Shown piece by piece: positions 26,484 through 34,902 of a stretch of DNA of 64,000 bases. Each line of letters starts with the position of its first letter. Within the stretch, counting starts at the first letter, position 1. The position numbers and the translations under genes were made by a program. The notes under the pieces are model-generated. The model was not told the origin of the DNA. It saw nothing but the letters and a program-made list of their open reading frames with translations, and searched no databases. The DNA comes from Haladaptatus salinisoli. GTDB taxonomy: Archaea; Halobacteriota; Halobacteria; Halobacteriales; Haladaptataceae. The stretch covers positions 62,001-126,000 of the forward strand of contig NZ_CP085330.1 of NCBI RefSeq assembly GCF_020614375.1. The letters are read 5' to 3'.

Positions 26484-27815
26484 ATGAGGTCGCGACGGTC
26501 GCTGGCGCTCGCCCTGCTCGCGCTCCCGCTCTCGGCGGGCGTGGCGTCGGCCCACGGCGTCACGACGCGCTTCGACGCGCCGATTCCGCTCTCGCTTTTG
26601 TTCGGCGGCGCGGGAGCGACCGTCGCGCTCACGGCGCTCTTTCTCACCACCACGGTCGACCGCGCGCCGACCGAGACGCGCCGAACGCCGCTCGTCTCGC
26701 CGCTCACCGCCGACGCGCTCCGACTCGCCGCGCGGGTGCTTTTTCTCGCCGCCTTCGCGTTCGTCCTCGCGGCCGGGGCGCTCGGCTCGCCGAACCCGAG
26801 GGAGAACCCCGCGACCCTGTTCGCGTGGTCGGTCTGGCTGAAAGGCGTCGGCCTGCTGGCGGTGCTGTTCGGCAGTCCGTGGCGGACGCTCGCGCCGTGG
26901 CGAACGCTCCACGACGGACTCTCGGCGCTGGAGGGCGAGGAACTCGCCCTCCGCGACTACCCCGAGTGGCTCGGCGACTGGCCCGCGCTCGTCGGATTCC
27001 TCGCCCTCGTCGGCGTCGCGGAGAACCTGACGGCGATTCCCGACTCGCCGCGCTCGACCGCCGCGCTGCTCGCGGGCTACGCCCTCGTCATGCTCCTCGG
27101 CGGCGTCCTCTTCGGTCGAGCGTGGTTCCGACGCGCCGACCCCCTCGCGGTGCTCTACCGCCTGTTCGGTCGGGTCGCGCCGTTCCGAATCTCGGGCGAC
27201 GAGGTCGACCTCCGTCCGCCGTGGCGCGGTTGCCTGCCCCCGGTGCGCTCGCCGGCGCTCGCGGCGTTCGTCGTGGCGAGCGTCTACACGGTCAGCTTCG
27301 ACGGATTCACAGAGACGCCGGAGTACCAGACGCTTCTCTTCGCCGCCCGGGACGCGACGGGGCTCGGCCAGGTCGTCTCCGTCCCGCTCTACCTCGGCGG
27401 ATTCCTCGCGTTCCTCGCCGTCTTCGCGCTCGTCGCGGCGCTCACCCGTCGCGTCGCCGGCGCGGACGAGTCGCGGCGCGAGACGGCCCGCGCGCTCGCG
27501 CCGACCGTCGTTCCCATCGCGGTCGCCTACGAGGTGGCGCACAACTACCCCTTCGTGCTCCAGCAGGCGGGCCGACTGCTGGCGGTGCTCGGCGGGCCGG
27601 AACTCGACCCGCTCTGGTGGCTCTCGCTTCCGGCGTTCTGGGCGTCGCAGGTCCTGCTCGTCGTCGCGGGGCACCTCGTCGCGGTCGTCGCGACCCACTA
27701 CGTCGGGGTGGAACGGTTCGACCGCGTCGGCCGGGCGCAGCTCCCGATGACCGCGCTGATGGTCGGCTACACCGTGCTCTCGCTGTGGATAATCTCGCGC
27801 CCGGTGGCGACGTGA
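26484..27815 (+). CDS. Polytopic membrane protein with N-terminal AHG signal
   Basis: A 443-residue protein with a cleavable-looking signal (residues 1-22) ending ASAHGV and about nine to ten membrane helices. Several charged or His residues lie within helices (VAYEVAHNYPFVLQ, VVAGHLVAVVATHYVG), which suggests metal or haem binding. The overall look matches a membrane family that databases label fenitrothion-hydrolase-like, a name that probably says little about its real role. The next gene, 58 bases downstream on the same strand, codes a Tat-exported DyP-like protein, so a shared function at the membrane surface is plausible. Confidence 0.65.
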   Translation: MRSRRSLALALLALPLSAGVASAHGVTTRFDAPIPLSLLFGGAGATVALTALFLTTTVDRAPTETRRTPLVSPLTADALRLAARVLFLAAFAFVLAAGALGSPNPRENPATLFAWSVWLKGVGLLAVLFGSPWRTLAPWRTLHDGLSALEGEELALRDYPEWLGDWPALVGFLALVGVAENLTAIPDSPRSTAALLAGYALVMLLGGVLFGRAWFRRADPLAVLYRLFGRVAPFRISGDEVDLRPPWRGCLPPVRSPALAAFVVASVYTVSFDGFTETPEYQTLLFAARDATGLGQVVSVPLYLGGFLAFLAVFALVAALTRRVAGADESRRETARALAPTVVPIAVAYEVAHNYPFVLQQAGRLLAVLGGPELDPLWWLSLPAFWASQVLLVVAGHLVAVVATHYVGVERFDRVGRAQLPMTALMVGYTVLSLWIISRPVAT

Positions 27816-27873
27816 CGGATTTCGACGGGCGTACCAGAACCCCTTTTCTCGCGTGGTCGCTAGCGTTCGGGTG

Positions 27874-29136
27874 ATGAGCGAATCGACGCGCGGAGTTCCC
27901 CGACGCGAGTTTATGAAAGCCGCCGTCGCCATCGGCGGGTCGGCGGCGCTGTCTGCGTGCCTCGACAGGGGTGGGATGCCCGACGTTCCGAAGGGTCCGT
28001 CGGACCTCTCGAAACTCCCCGAGCGCCAGCACGCGTGGAATCGGTTCCTCGAAACCGACGATCACGGCAACAACGTGGCCGCCCGCCACCAGGTGCTCCT
28101 CTACCTGAACTACGCCGGGAACGGCACGCCGAGCGAGTCGGACCGGAAATCGGTCGAGAAGGCGCTCCGGAGCCTCGAACGCGCCTACCGCCGGAGCAAC
28201 GACGGACTGCTGTTCTCGGTCGGCTACTCGCCGTCGTACTTCGGGCGGTTCGGCGCGGACGACGTGCTCCCGAAGCCGAAGGCTCTCGCGCCCTTCGAGG
28301 ACCCGAAACTGGACGAACAGGACGCCGTCGTCCACCTCGCCAGCGACCACGCGCAACTCGTGTTGGCGGCGGAGGAGGCGCTGTTCGGCGAGCGCGACGA
28401 ACTGAACGGCGTGAGCGTGACCGGTCTCTCCGGCGCGTTCGAGAGGGTGGACCGCCGGACCGGGTTCGTCGGCGACGGCCTGCCGGCGGACCATCAGGAC
28501 GTGTCCGGGATTCCGGACTCGAAGCCGGTTCCCGAGGAGTCCCCGCTCTACATGGGGTTCAAATCGGGGTTCAAGAAGAATCAGGCGTCGGAGGACCGCG
28601 TGACGATTCGGGAGGGCCCGTTCGCGGGCGGGACGACCCAGCACGTCTCGCGGATTCAACTCCACCTGGACCAGTGGTACGAACAGGACAGCCGCGACCA
28701 GCGCGTCGCCAAGATGTTCTGTCCGGTGCACGCCGCGGAAAACCGCGTCGAGGGCGCGGGCGACAACCTCGGCGACTCAAGCGGGATGGGCGACGAGTGC
28801 GTCGGCCGCGCCGAGGAACACGCCCGGGAGCGAGGGATGGTCGGCCACTCCCAGAAGTCCGCCGCGGCGCGCGAGGACGACTCGCCGCTCATCCTCCGCC
28901 GGGACTTCGATTCGACCGACGGCGGCGAGGCCGGTCTCCACTTCGTCGCCGTCCAGCGCGACGTCGCCGACTTCGAGAAGACGCGCGAGGCCATGAACGG
29001 AACCGACCTCGCGGGCAACTCGTCGGTCGGCCAGCGGGTCAACAACGGAATCCTGCAGTACATGACCGTGGAGCGTCGCGGAAACTTCCTCGTCCCGCCG
29101 CGCTCGCTGCGGTCGCTTCCCACGCCGAACCCGTAG
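27874..29136 (+). CDS. Tat-exported DyP-like (dye-decolourising peroxidase) lipoprotein, probably DUF7405
   Basis: A 420-residue protein with a Tat signal (RREFMKAAVAIGGSAALSACL) whose LSAC lipobox anchors it. The body has peroxidase-family traits: YLNYAGN, SVGYSPSYFGRFG, a middle Phe/Lys-rich stretch (MGFKSGFKKNQASEDRVTI), VGHSQKS with a possible haem-ligand His, FVAVQRDVADFEKT and the closing RRGNFLVPPRSLRSLP, matching the end of DyP proteins. Substrate unknown; EfeB-like haem/iron roles are possible. Start ATG 27874. It follows the membrane gene and precedes a YciF-type ferritin-like gene. Confidence 0.7.
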   Translation: MSESTRGVPRREFMKAAVAIGGSAALSACLDRGGMPDVPKGPSDLSKLPERQHAWNRFLETDDHGNNVAARHQVLLYLNYAGNGTPSESDRKSVEKALRSLERAYRRSNDGLLFSVGYSPSYFGRFGADDVLPKPKALAPFEDPKLDEQDAVVHLASDHAQLVLAAEEALFGERDELNGVSVTGLSGAFERVDRRTGFVGDGLPADHQDVSGIPDSKPVPEESPLYMGFKSGFKKNQASEDRVTIREGPFAGGTTQHVSRIQLHLDQWYEQDSRDQRVAKMFCPVHAAENRVEGAGDNLGDSSGMGDECVGRAEEHARERGMVGHSQKSAAAREDDSPLILRRDFDSTDGGEAGLHFVAVQRDVADFEKTREAMNGTDLAGNSSVGQRVNNGILQYMTVERRGNFLVPPRSLRSLPTPNP

Positions 29137-29206
29137 CTGTCGACGCTTCTCACGCAGCCACAACGATTATCGAAATTCGCCGCCGACTCCAGTCGGGGTG
29201 AGGGAA

Positions 29207-29713
29207 ATGGAAGTGAATTCGCTACGAGACCTGTTCGTGTACGAACTGCGGGGGATGTACGACGTGGAGAACAAACTCGTCCAGACGCTGGATAACCTGT
29301 CGGTCGAGACGACCAACGAGGACATCAGTCAGGCGTTCGCGGAACACCGGAACGAGACCGAAACGCACGTCGAGCGACTCGAAGACGTCTTCCGCGCGCT
29401 CGGCGAGGGGCCGGAGCGCCGGGACAACAAGGTCGTCGACGGACTGGTGGAGGAACACGACCGGTTCGACGGCGTCGCGGCGAACGACGACGTGCGCGAC
29501 ATGTTCGCGCTCGGCGCCGGGATGAAGTCCGAGCGGGTGGAGATAACCGCTTACGAGGGGCTGCTCATGCTCGCGGACCAACTCGACTTCGGCAACGACG
29601 TGACCGACCCGATGGAGGCGAACGTGTCCGACGAGAAGCAGGCGCTGAGCGACCTGCAGGAACTGGCCGGCGGTTCGAAGCTCAAGTCGCTCGTGAGCAG
29701 GATTACCGGCTAA
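29207..29713 (+). CDS. DUF892 / YciE-YciF ferritin-like protein
   Basis: A 168-residue all-helical protein of the DUF892 family (YciF, YciE). It begins SLRDLFVYELRGMYDVENKLVQ with the conserved Glu and ends with a helix of Glu/Leu heptads; DLFVYELRGMYD and HRNETETHVERLE provide the Glu/His residues expected at a ferritin-like di-metal site. Bacterial relatives are induced by stress and oxidise or store iron. The ATG at 29207 is preferred over GTG 29198 since GGGTGAGG precedes it. Same strand and only 70 bases after the DyP-like gene. Confidence 0.88.
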   Translation: MEVNSLRDLFVYELRGMYDVENKLVQTLDNLSVETTNEDISQAFAEHRNETETHVERLEDVFRALGEGPERRDNKVVDGLVEEHDRFDGVAANDDVRDMFALGAGMKSERVEITAYEGLLMLADQLDFGNDVTDPMEANVSDEKQALSDLQELAGGSKLKSLVSRITG

Positions 29714-29755
29714 ACAGCCGTCACTTTTCGACGCGCCCGCGGCGTCTACTTCGAA

Positions 29756-30454
29756 TCACGATTCGAGTCGTTTCGGGGGATGTCCGACCACGTCGACGCC
29801 CGGACTGTAGTAGCATATCGGCTCGGAGTCCGGTTCCTCGATGTTGTTCGCCTTGAACGCCTCGTTCGTTTCGATGGTCGCCTCCGCCGGGGAGAGCGAC
29901 CAGCGCGGATGCTCCACGTCGAGGTACCGCACCGACCCGTCGCCGAGCATCGCGTAGAGGCGACGCCGCTCCGCGAGGAACTCCGCCCTCGTCCCCGGTC
30001 TCGGCCGGAACCGCTCCCCGCTCGGTTCGTACCGCGCCGAGAAGCGGAGCGGCGGGGCACCGCGGTGCGTGCGTTCGCTCGCGAATCGGACCCGGCCGTC
30101 CGACTCGTCCATCCGAATGTTCGCGCTGAAGTACGGCAGATCGAACGCGAGGCGAGCGCCGAGGACGCCCGGCAGACCGTCGGCGTCGAGGTTGTAAAAT
30201 AGGATTCCGGGGCGCTCGTGGCCGGGCGCGGTGACGTACGTCCGGAGGTTGAGTTCCGGGAGGTCGTAGCCCACCGACTTCGGCACCCCCCGCGGACGGA
30301 GACCGACGTTCCTGAACGCGACGACGGAGAGCCACGCCCGTCCGTCGTACGTGTCGACCGACAGCGCGTCGGGGAGATATCGGGCGACCACCTCCGGTTC
30401 GACCGACCAGTTGGCGAACAGGAGGTTCCGCCACCCCATCTCGAAGTCGACCAT
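29756..30454 (-). CDS. DUF2071 / YqjF-like family protein
   Basis: A 232-residue protein of the DUF2071 (YqjF) family: it starts DFEMGWRNLLFANWSVEPEVVARYLPDAL, and continues DGRAWLSVVAF and ELNLRTYVT, the conserved signature in this order. The acetoacetate-decarboxylase-like beta-barrel fold is expected, and the ending LYYSPGVDVVG is typical (here CYYSPGVDVVG). No biochemical role is established in archaea. Starting at ATG 30454 gives MVDFEMGW; a start three codons upstream is also open. It sits just after the NAD epimerase gene on the same strand. Confidence 0.85.
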   Translation of the reverse strand: MVDFEMGWRNLLFANWSVEPEVVARYLPDALSVDTYDGRAWLSVVAFRNVGLRPRGVPKSVGYDLPELNLRTYVTAPGHERPGILFYNLDADGLPGVLGARLAFDLPYFSANIRMDESDGRVRFASERTHRGAPPLRFSARYEPSGERFRPRPGTRAEFLAERRRLYAMLGDGSVRYLDVEHPRWSLSPAEATIETNEAFKANNIEEPDSEPICYYSPGVDVVGHPPKRLES

Positions 30455-30508
30455 ACGGTGCACGACGTACTCGACCGTAAGAATGGTTGTGCCCGATTCG
30501 GGACGCCC

Positions 30509-31474
30509 TCAGACCGGGTCCAGCCCGTTCTCCTCGCGGAGCACGTCGATGTACTTCCGGAACCCGCTCTCCAGGTCGTAGCGCGGTTCGTAGCCCAACT
30601 CGTCCTGAATCGCGGTCATATCGAGCTTCTGGGTCCACGGCAGTTCGCCCTCGTCGGACACCTCCAGTTCGGCGTCGGGCACGAGCCTCTCGACCGTCTC
30701 GGCGGCCTCCCGAATGGTCGCCACGGTTCCGCGGACGTTGTAGACGCGTCGGTTCAGGTCGTCGTCCGGCGCGAACGCGGCGAGGCCGAACGCCTGCGCG
30801 ATGTCCTCGACGTGCTGCCAGTCGATGACCTGATCGCCGTACTCCACGCTGAACGACTCGCCGAGCGCGGGCTTCTCGACGATGTTCGCGAGGAACGCCG
30901 ACCCGCCGGTCTCGCGGTAGGGTCCGTAGGCGACGGTCGGGCGCAGGGCGACGTGCGAGAGGTCGTGGTCTTCGAAGTACACCTTCGCCTGGTGCTCGTT
31001 GAACTCCTTGGTCGCGCCGTAGAGGGTGTCGGGGTAGACGAGGTCGTCCTCGGTGACCCATCCGTGGTCGTAGTTCGCGGGCGGGGCGAAGACGGCGGCG
31101 CTCGACGCCCACGCCACGCGCTCGACCTGATCGTCGAGGGTGCGCGCCGCCTCGAAGACGTTGTTCGTCCCCTGCACGTTCACGTCGATGGCGAGGCGCG
31201 GGTTCTCGCGCGCCGTGGTCGTGAGGAGCGCCGCGAGGTGGACGATTCGCGTCGCGCCCGTCTCCCGCACCGCCCGGAACACGTCCGTCGGGTCGGTGAT
31301 GTCGCCGCGTCGAACCGCCACGTCGTCGGCGACCCCGAGTTTCTCCAGGATGCGCGTGTCCGTCGAGAGGTCGTAGGCCACCACGTCGTGCCCCCGTTCG
31401 AGGAGTTCCTGCGCCGTGTACGACCCGATGAAGCCTGTCCCGCCAGTGACGAGCACCGTCTCGCTCTGTGCCAT
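30509..31474 (-). CDS. NAD-dependent epimerase/dehydratase (extended SDR)
   Basis: A 321-residue extended short-chain dehydrogenase. NAD-binding TGGTGFIGSY is at 10-19, ALLTTTARENPRLAIDVNVQGT spans the substrate side, SSAAVFAPP carries the catalytic Ser, and YGATK (Tyr and Lys) follows. The C-terminal WQHVEDIAQAF and RVYNVRG motifs fit sugar-nucleotide epimerases, though related oxidoreductases exist. Genes for surface sugar synthesis are not nearby, so the substrate is uncertain. Divergent from the HTH remnant. Confidence 0.85.
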   Translation of the reverse strand: MAQSETVLVTGGTGFIGSYTAQELLERGHDVVAYDLSTDTRILEKLGVADDVAVRRGDITDPTDVFRAVRETGATRIVHLAALLTTTARENPRLAIDVNVQGTNNVFEAARTLDDQVERVAWASSAAVFAPPANYDHGWVTEDDLVYPDTLYGATKEFNEHQAKVYFEDHDLSHVALRPTVAYGPYRETGGSAFLANIVEKPALGESFSVEYGDQVIDWQHVEDIAQAFGLAAFAPDDDLNRRVYNVRGTVATIREAAETVERLVPDAELEVSDEGELPWTQKLDMTAIQDELGYEPRYDLESGFRKYIDVLREENGLDPV

Positions 31475-31540
31475 GCGTCTGCAGTCTCGGGACGACGGGA
31501 AAAGGTTTTCTTCCGGCCGGCCGGTCGACTCGAACCGGGC

Positions 31541-31897
31541 GCGGTCGAGCGGTTACGCCTCGGTTCCCGCGCCGAAGGAGTTCGCTTCCGCGCTCTCGAC
31601 CGAGGGGAACTCGCGGACGCCGACGGTTCGCTCCCGTTCACGGTGCTCCGGAAACGAGTCGGTATCCGCGATGCGGGCACGGTCAACTACCACCTGACGA
31701 AGCGCTGCGAGTACTTCGTCCGCCGGATCGAGGCGGGCTACGAACTGGATCACGCCGGAACGCGCGTCGTCGCTGCGGCGGATCCGACCGCGACGGTCGA
31801 CGAGGACGACGCGAGCGAAGCGGAAGCGTGTCCGGTCTGCGGTGACGAGAACTGCGAGAGACTCTTTCACGTCCATCTCGCACCGTCGTGGGCCTGA
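31541..31897 (+). pseudogene. Truncated haloarchaeal HTH regulator (DUF7347/7351-like) without a usable start
   Basis: A frame ending at the TGA 31895-31897 encodes LRLGSRAEGVRFRALDRGELAD, then LPFTVLRKRVGIRDAGTVNYHLTKRCEYF, RRIEAGYELDHAGTRVVAAADP and CPVCGDENCERLFHVHLAPSW. This matches the C-terminal two thirds of a winged-helix regulator with a two-Cys zinc-like tail. No ATG, GTG or TTG in frame opens it near the expected start, and the divergent epimerase gene starts at 31474, leaving no room for the missing N-terminus. Either a 5'-truncated gene or one with a frameshift near 31540. The start given is the first residue I can align. Confidence 0.55.
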
Positions 31898-32024
31898 CAT
31901 CCCCTTTCTGCCGCTCCGAACTCCTCGCCCTCGCTTTCGTCGATCGAGGGAGACATCGGAAAATCACAACCAATTTAACATACCTGAATAAATACCAATC
32001 AGCGACGATAAGTCGCCCTCCACC

Positions 32025-32561
32025 ATGAAATCGAAGACGCTTGCCACCCTGGCGGTTCTCGCGGTACTCGCGAGTGCCGTCGGCGCGGTCACGGCACAGG
32101 GGAACGACGCGGAGGTCACCATCGACCGCGACGGTGAGACGGTGACCGTCGAACGAGCGACGAACCAGACCATAAGCGGCGAGACGACGCTCGACCCCGG
32201 CACCGAAGTGGTCGTCGTGGCCTCGTCACCCGGCACCTTCTACAAGACCAAACAGGTCAACGTCACGGAGAACGGCACCTTCGACGCCACCTTCGACTTC
32301 GAGCGGTTCGACGACGGAACCGAGTTCGAGGTCGTGGTCAAACGCGACGGCGTCAGCCTCGCCAGCGTCGACGGCGTCGTCGGCGAACAGGCGACGACCA
32401 CGACGGCGTCGACGACCGCGCTGTCGTCCTCCACCACGGAGACGACCGACACGACGACCGGGACGACCGAGACGACCAGTCAGAACGGTCAACCCGGCTT
32501 CGGTCTCGGCGTCGCGCTGGCCGCCCTCGCGGGCGTCGCGCTGCTCGCTCGACGCGCGTAG
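32025..32561 (+). CDS. PGF-CTERM surface protein (archaeosortase substrate)
   Basis: A 178-residue protein with a signal peptide (residues 1-23, AVGAVTA cleavage region), a single beta-domain (about 26-120, VTENGTFDATFDFERF), a Thr/Ser-rich stalk (about 125-150, likely O-glycosylated) and a C-terminal PGF-type sorting tail: PGFGLGVALAALAGVALLARRA. In haloarchaea archaeosortase A replaces such a tail with a lipid anchor. The domain binds no recognised ligand. AT-rich sequence upstream (31970-32000) gives a likely promoter. Confidence 0.88.
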   Translation: MKSKTLATLAVLAVLASAVGAVTAQGNDAEVTIDRDGETVTVERATNQTISGETTLDPGTEVVVVASSPGTFYKTKQVNVTENGTFDATFDFERFDDGTEFEVVVKRDGVSLASVDGVVGEQATTTTASTTALSSSTTETTDTTTGTTETTSQNGQPGFGLGVALAALAGVALLARRA

Positions 32562-32666
32562 CGACCGGGTTCCGACCGCCGAACGTCGACCGCCGTTTTT
32601 CGGACGCGATTTTCCGCGAACGCATGATTCATCCCTTCGGTCGAATCAGTTGCAAGGGAGCCATCC

Positions 32667-33947
32667 GTGAATCGACCGTCGTTCTCCATCCCCAGCGTCT
32701 CGCGGGAAACCGCGCTCGTCGTCGGTCTCGTCGGCGGCGCGGAGTTCGTCAACCACACGTACCTCGTCCTCTTTCCGCCGATCCTCGGAATTCTCGCCGC
32801 CGAGTTCGACGTCTCCCTCGCCATGCTCGGCGTCGCCATGGGCGTCCAGGGGTTCACGAACGCCCTCTTCCAACTTCCGTTCGGCTACCTCTCGGACAAC
32901 TACGACCGCCGCATCGCCCTCGGACTCTCGCTCGCGCTCAGCACGGGAAGCGTGTTTCTCGTCGCGTTCGCGCCCACCTTCGAAGTCCTCCTCCTCGGGC
33001 AAGCGTTGTTAGGAATCGGCATCGCCGGTCACCATCCGACCCACTTTCCCCTGCTCGCCGACGCCACGCCCGAACACCTCCGCGCCCGAGCGTTCAGCGT
33101 CCGGGGGTTCCTCGGCAGCCTCGGGTTCGCCGCTCCGCCGGTCTTCTTCGCGGCCACGCTCTCGCTTCCCGGCGTGACGTGGCGACGCGCCGTCGCGCTC
33201 ATCGGCCTCTTCGGTGCCGTCTACGCGGCGGTCACGATGGCGACGTTCCGGCGGTACGTCGGTCCGGGCGTGACCGCTCCGGAACCGGAGCGGGGCGGAC
33301 CCGACGAATCGGTTCCGCTCCGCGAGTCGGTCCGCCGCGAACTCCGGGCCATCGTCGCTTCGCCGACCATCCTCGCGCTCGCCGTCCTCGCGCTGGTCGC
33401 CTCGACCGCGAGTTGGGGGCTCACGACCTACGCGGTCGTCCTCCTCCGCGACGGCTACGGTCTCGCGCTCGACGCCGCCAACCTGACGCTCTCGGCGATG
33501 TTCGCGGTCGGCGCGGGGATGGTGCTCGTCGGCGGCGACCTCTCCGACCGGTTCTCGCCCGGGCCGCTCATCGTCGGCAGTTACGCCGCCGTCGTCCTGT
33601 TCGTGGGTCTGCTCGCGACGCTGGCGATTCCGGCGACGGTCGCGGTCGGCAGCCTCCTCGTCGTCGGCGGAATCCGGTCGCTCGCCGGTCCCGCTCGGTC
33701 GAAACTCGCCGACCGCCTCTCGACGCGGGCGGACCTCGGTCGCAACTTCGCGCTCATCACGGTCGGCACGATGACCGGCAGCGCGCTCGCCCCGCCGTTG
33801 TTCGGCGCGCTCATCTCGCGGGCCGGACTACGGACCGCGTTCTCCCTCATCGCCGGAATCTCCGTCGCGGCGGTGCTGGTCACCCTGTTCGTGTTGTACC
33901 GCCGCGACGCGAGCGGTTCGGCGGCGGGCGCGGCGGAAACGGAGTGA
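32667..33947 (+). CDS. MFS transporter (first of two in this region)
   Basis: A 426-residue protein with about 12 membrane helices and MFS signatures: PFGYLSDNYDRRIAL between helices 2 and 3, the charged central loop (about 205-235), and a repeat in the second half (GGDLSDRFSPGPL). The GTG at 32667 follows AAGGGAG by seven bases, a good ribosome binding site. Substrate unknown. A second MFS gene lies at 36758. Both have a typical D-x-x-D/N-R-R cytoplasmic motif. Confidence 0.9.
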   Translation: MNRPSFSIPSVSRETALVVGLVGGAEFVNHTYLVLFPPILGILAAEFDVSLAMLGVAMGVQGFTNALFQLPFGYLSDNYDRRIALGLSLALSTGSVFLVAFAPTFEVLLLGQALLGIGIAGHHPTHFPLLADATPEHLRARAFSVRGFLGSLGFAAPPVFFAATLSLPGVTWRRAVALIGLFGAVYAAVTMATFRRYVGPGVTAPEPERGGPDESVPLRESVRRELRAIVASPTILALAVLALVASTASWGLTTYAVVLLRDGYGLALDAANLTLSAMFAVGAGMVLVGGDLSDRFSPGPLIVGSYAAVVLFVGLLATLAIPATVAVGSLLVVGGIRSLAGPARSKLADRLSTRADLGRNFALITVGTMTGSALAPPLFGALISRAGLRTAFSLIAGISVAAVLVTLFVLYRRDASGSAAGAAETE

Positions 33948-33959
33948 CCCCACCGGCGG

Positions 33960-34790
33960 CTATTCGGCCGGCCTGTGAGCCCGCAGGGAGAAGGTCAGCG
34001 GGTAGTCCTCGCCGGGAATCTCCCAGTGTCCGTCCGCGCGCTTCCGCATTCGACCCGGAAACTGCTCGAAGGAAGCAAAGGGATGCTCTCGGAGCTCGTC
34101 GACCGTCAGTCCGGCGTCGACGAGCGCGGTGACGATTTCACCGAGCGAGTGCGACCACTCGTGGGTGACGGTGTGTTCGACGCTCGCCTCGAAATCGGCG
34201 TACGTCCCGTCCTCGTCGAAGGTCAGCGGTTCGTCGGAGAAGTACGGCCAGTCCGACCGGACGGTGTCGTCCTCGTCGACCCGCAGATCCATGAAGACGT
34301 GGCTTATCGGGTGGAGTTCGGCGATGAAGAATCGTCCCCCGGGCTTCAAGAAGCGGGCGACGACGTCCGCCCACGCTTCGACGTCCGGCAGCCAGTTCAA
34401 CACGCCGTACGAGGTGAACACCACGTCGAACTCCTCGTCGAGGGCGTCGTCGAGCGCGTACAGGTTCGATTCGACGAACGTCGCGCGGTCGCCGAGGTCG
34501 ATCCGTCCGGCGAGGTCGCGGGCGGTTTCGATGGCCGTCGCCGAGAAGTCCGCTCCGACGACCTCGGCCGCCCCCTCGCGCAGCCACGACAGCGTATCCA
34601 GTCCGAAGTGGCACTGGAGGTGCAGCAGCGTCCGTCCCGCGACGTCTCCGACGCCTTCGAGTTCGAGCCGGTCGAGCGACGACTCACCGTCGAGGAACCC
34701 CTCGACGTCGTAGTAGTCGGTGTCCGGATGAAGTTCGGCGAGTTCGTCCCAGTGAGAGCGATTTCTGTCGAGTCGCTCCTCGTCGGTCAT
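33960..34790 (-). CDS. Class I SAM-dependent methyltransferase
   Basis: A 276-residue protein. Motif I is TLLHLQCHFGLDTLSW (near 54-69), where the usual G-x-G-x-G is replaced by Q-C-H-F-G; motif II is EVVGADFSATAIETAR; motif III DVVFTSYGVLNWLPDVEAW; then FLKPGGRFFIAEL. The H-F-G-variant is typical of a haloarchaeal group. The C-terminal half (about 170-276) has a substrate-recognition region rich in His and Asp. Substrate unknown. Downstream of the TPP enzyme gene on the same strand (a gap of about 112 bases). Confidence 0.85.
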   Translation of the reverse strand: MTDEERLDRNRSHWDELAELHPDTDYYDVEGFLDGESSLDRLELEGVGDVAGRTLLHLQCHFGLDTLSWLREGAAEVVGADFSATAIETARDLAGRIDLGDRATFVESNLYALDDALDEEFDVVFTSYGVLNWLPDVEAWADVVARFLKPGGRFFIAELHPISHVFMDLRVDEDDTVRSDWPYFSDEPLTFDEDGTYADFEASVEHTVTHEWSHSLGEIVTALVDAGLTVDELREHPFASFEQFPGRMRKRADGHWEIPGEDYPLTFSLRAHRPAE

Positions 34791-34902
34791 ACTTTCGGCT
34801 CGGAGCGGACGCGGATAACTGTTGGCGAACCGTCTCCGCGATCCGGGTCCGTCCCGCGCGTCGTTTCGCTCGAAGCGAACGGTTCGGACGATGACGCCCT
34901 CG

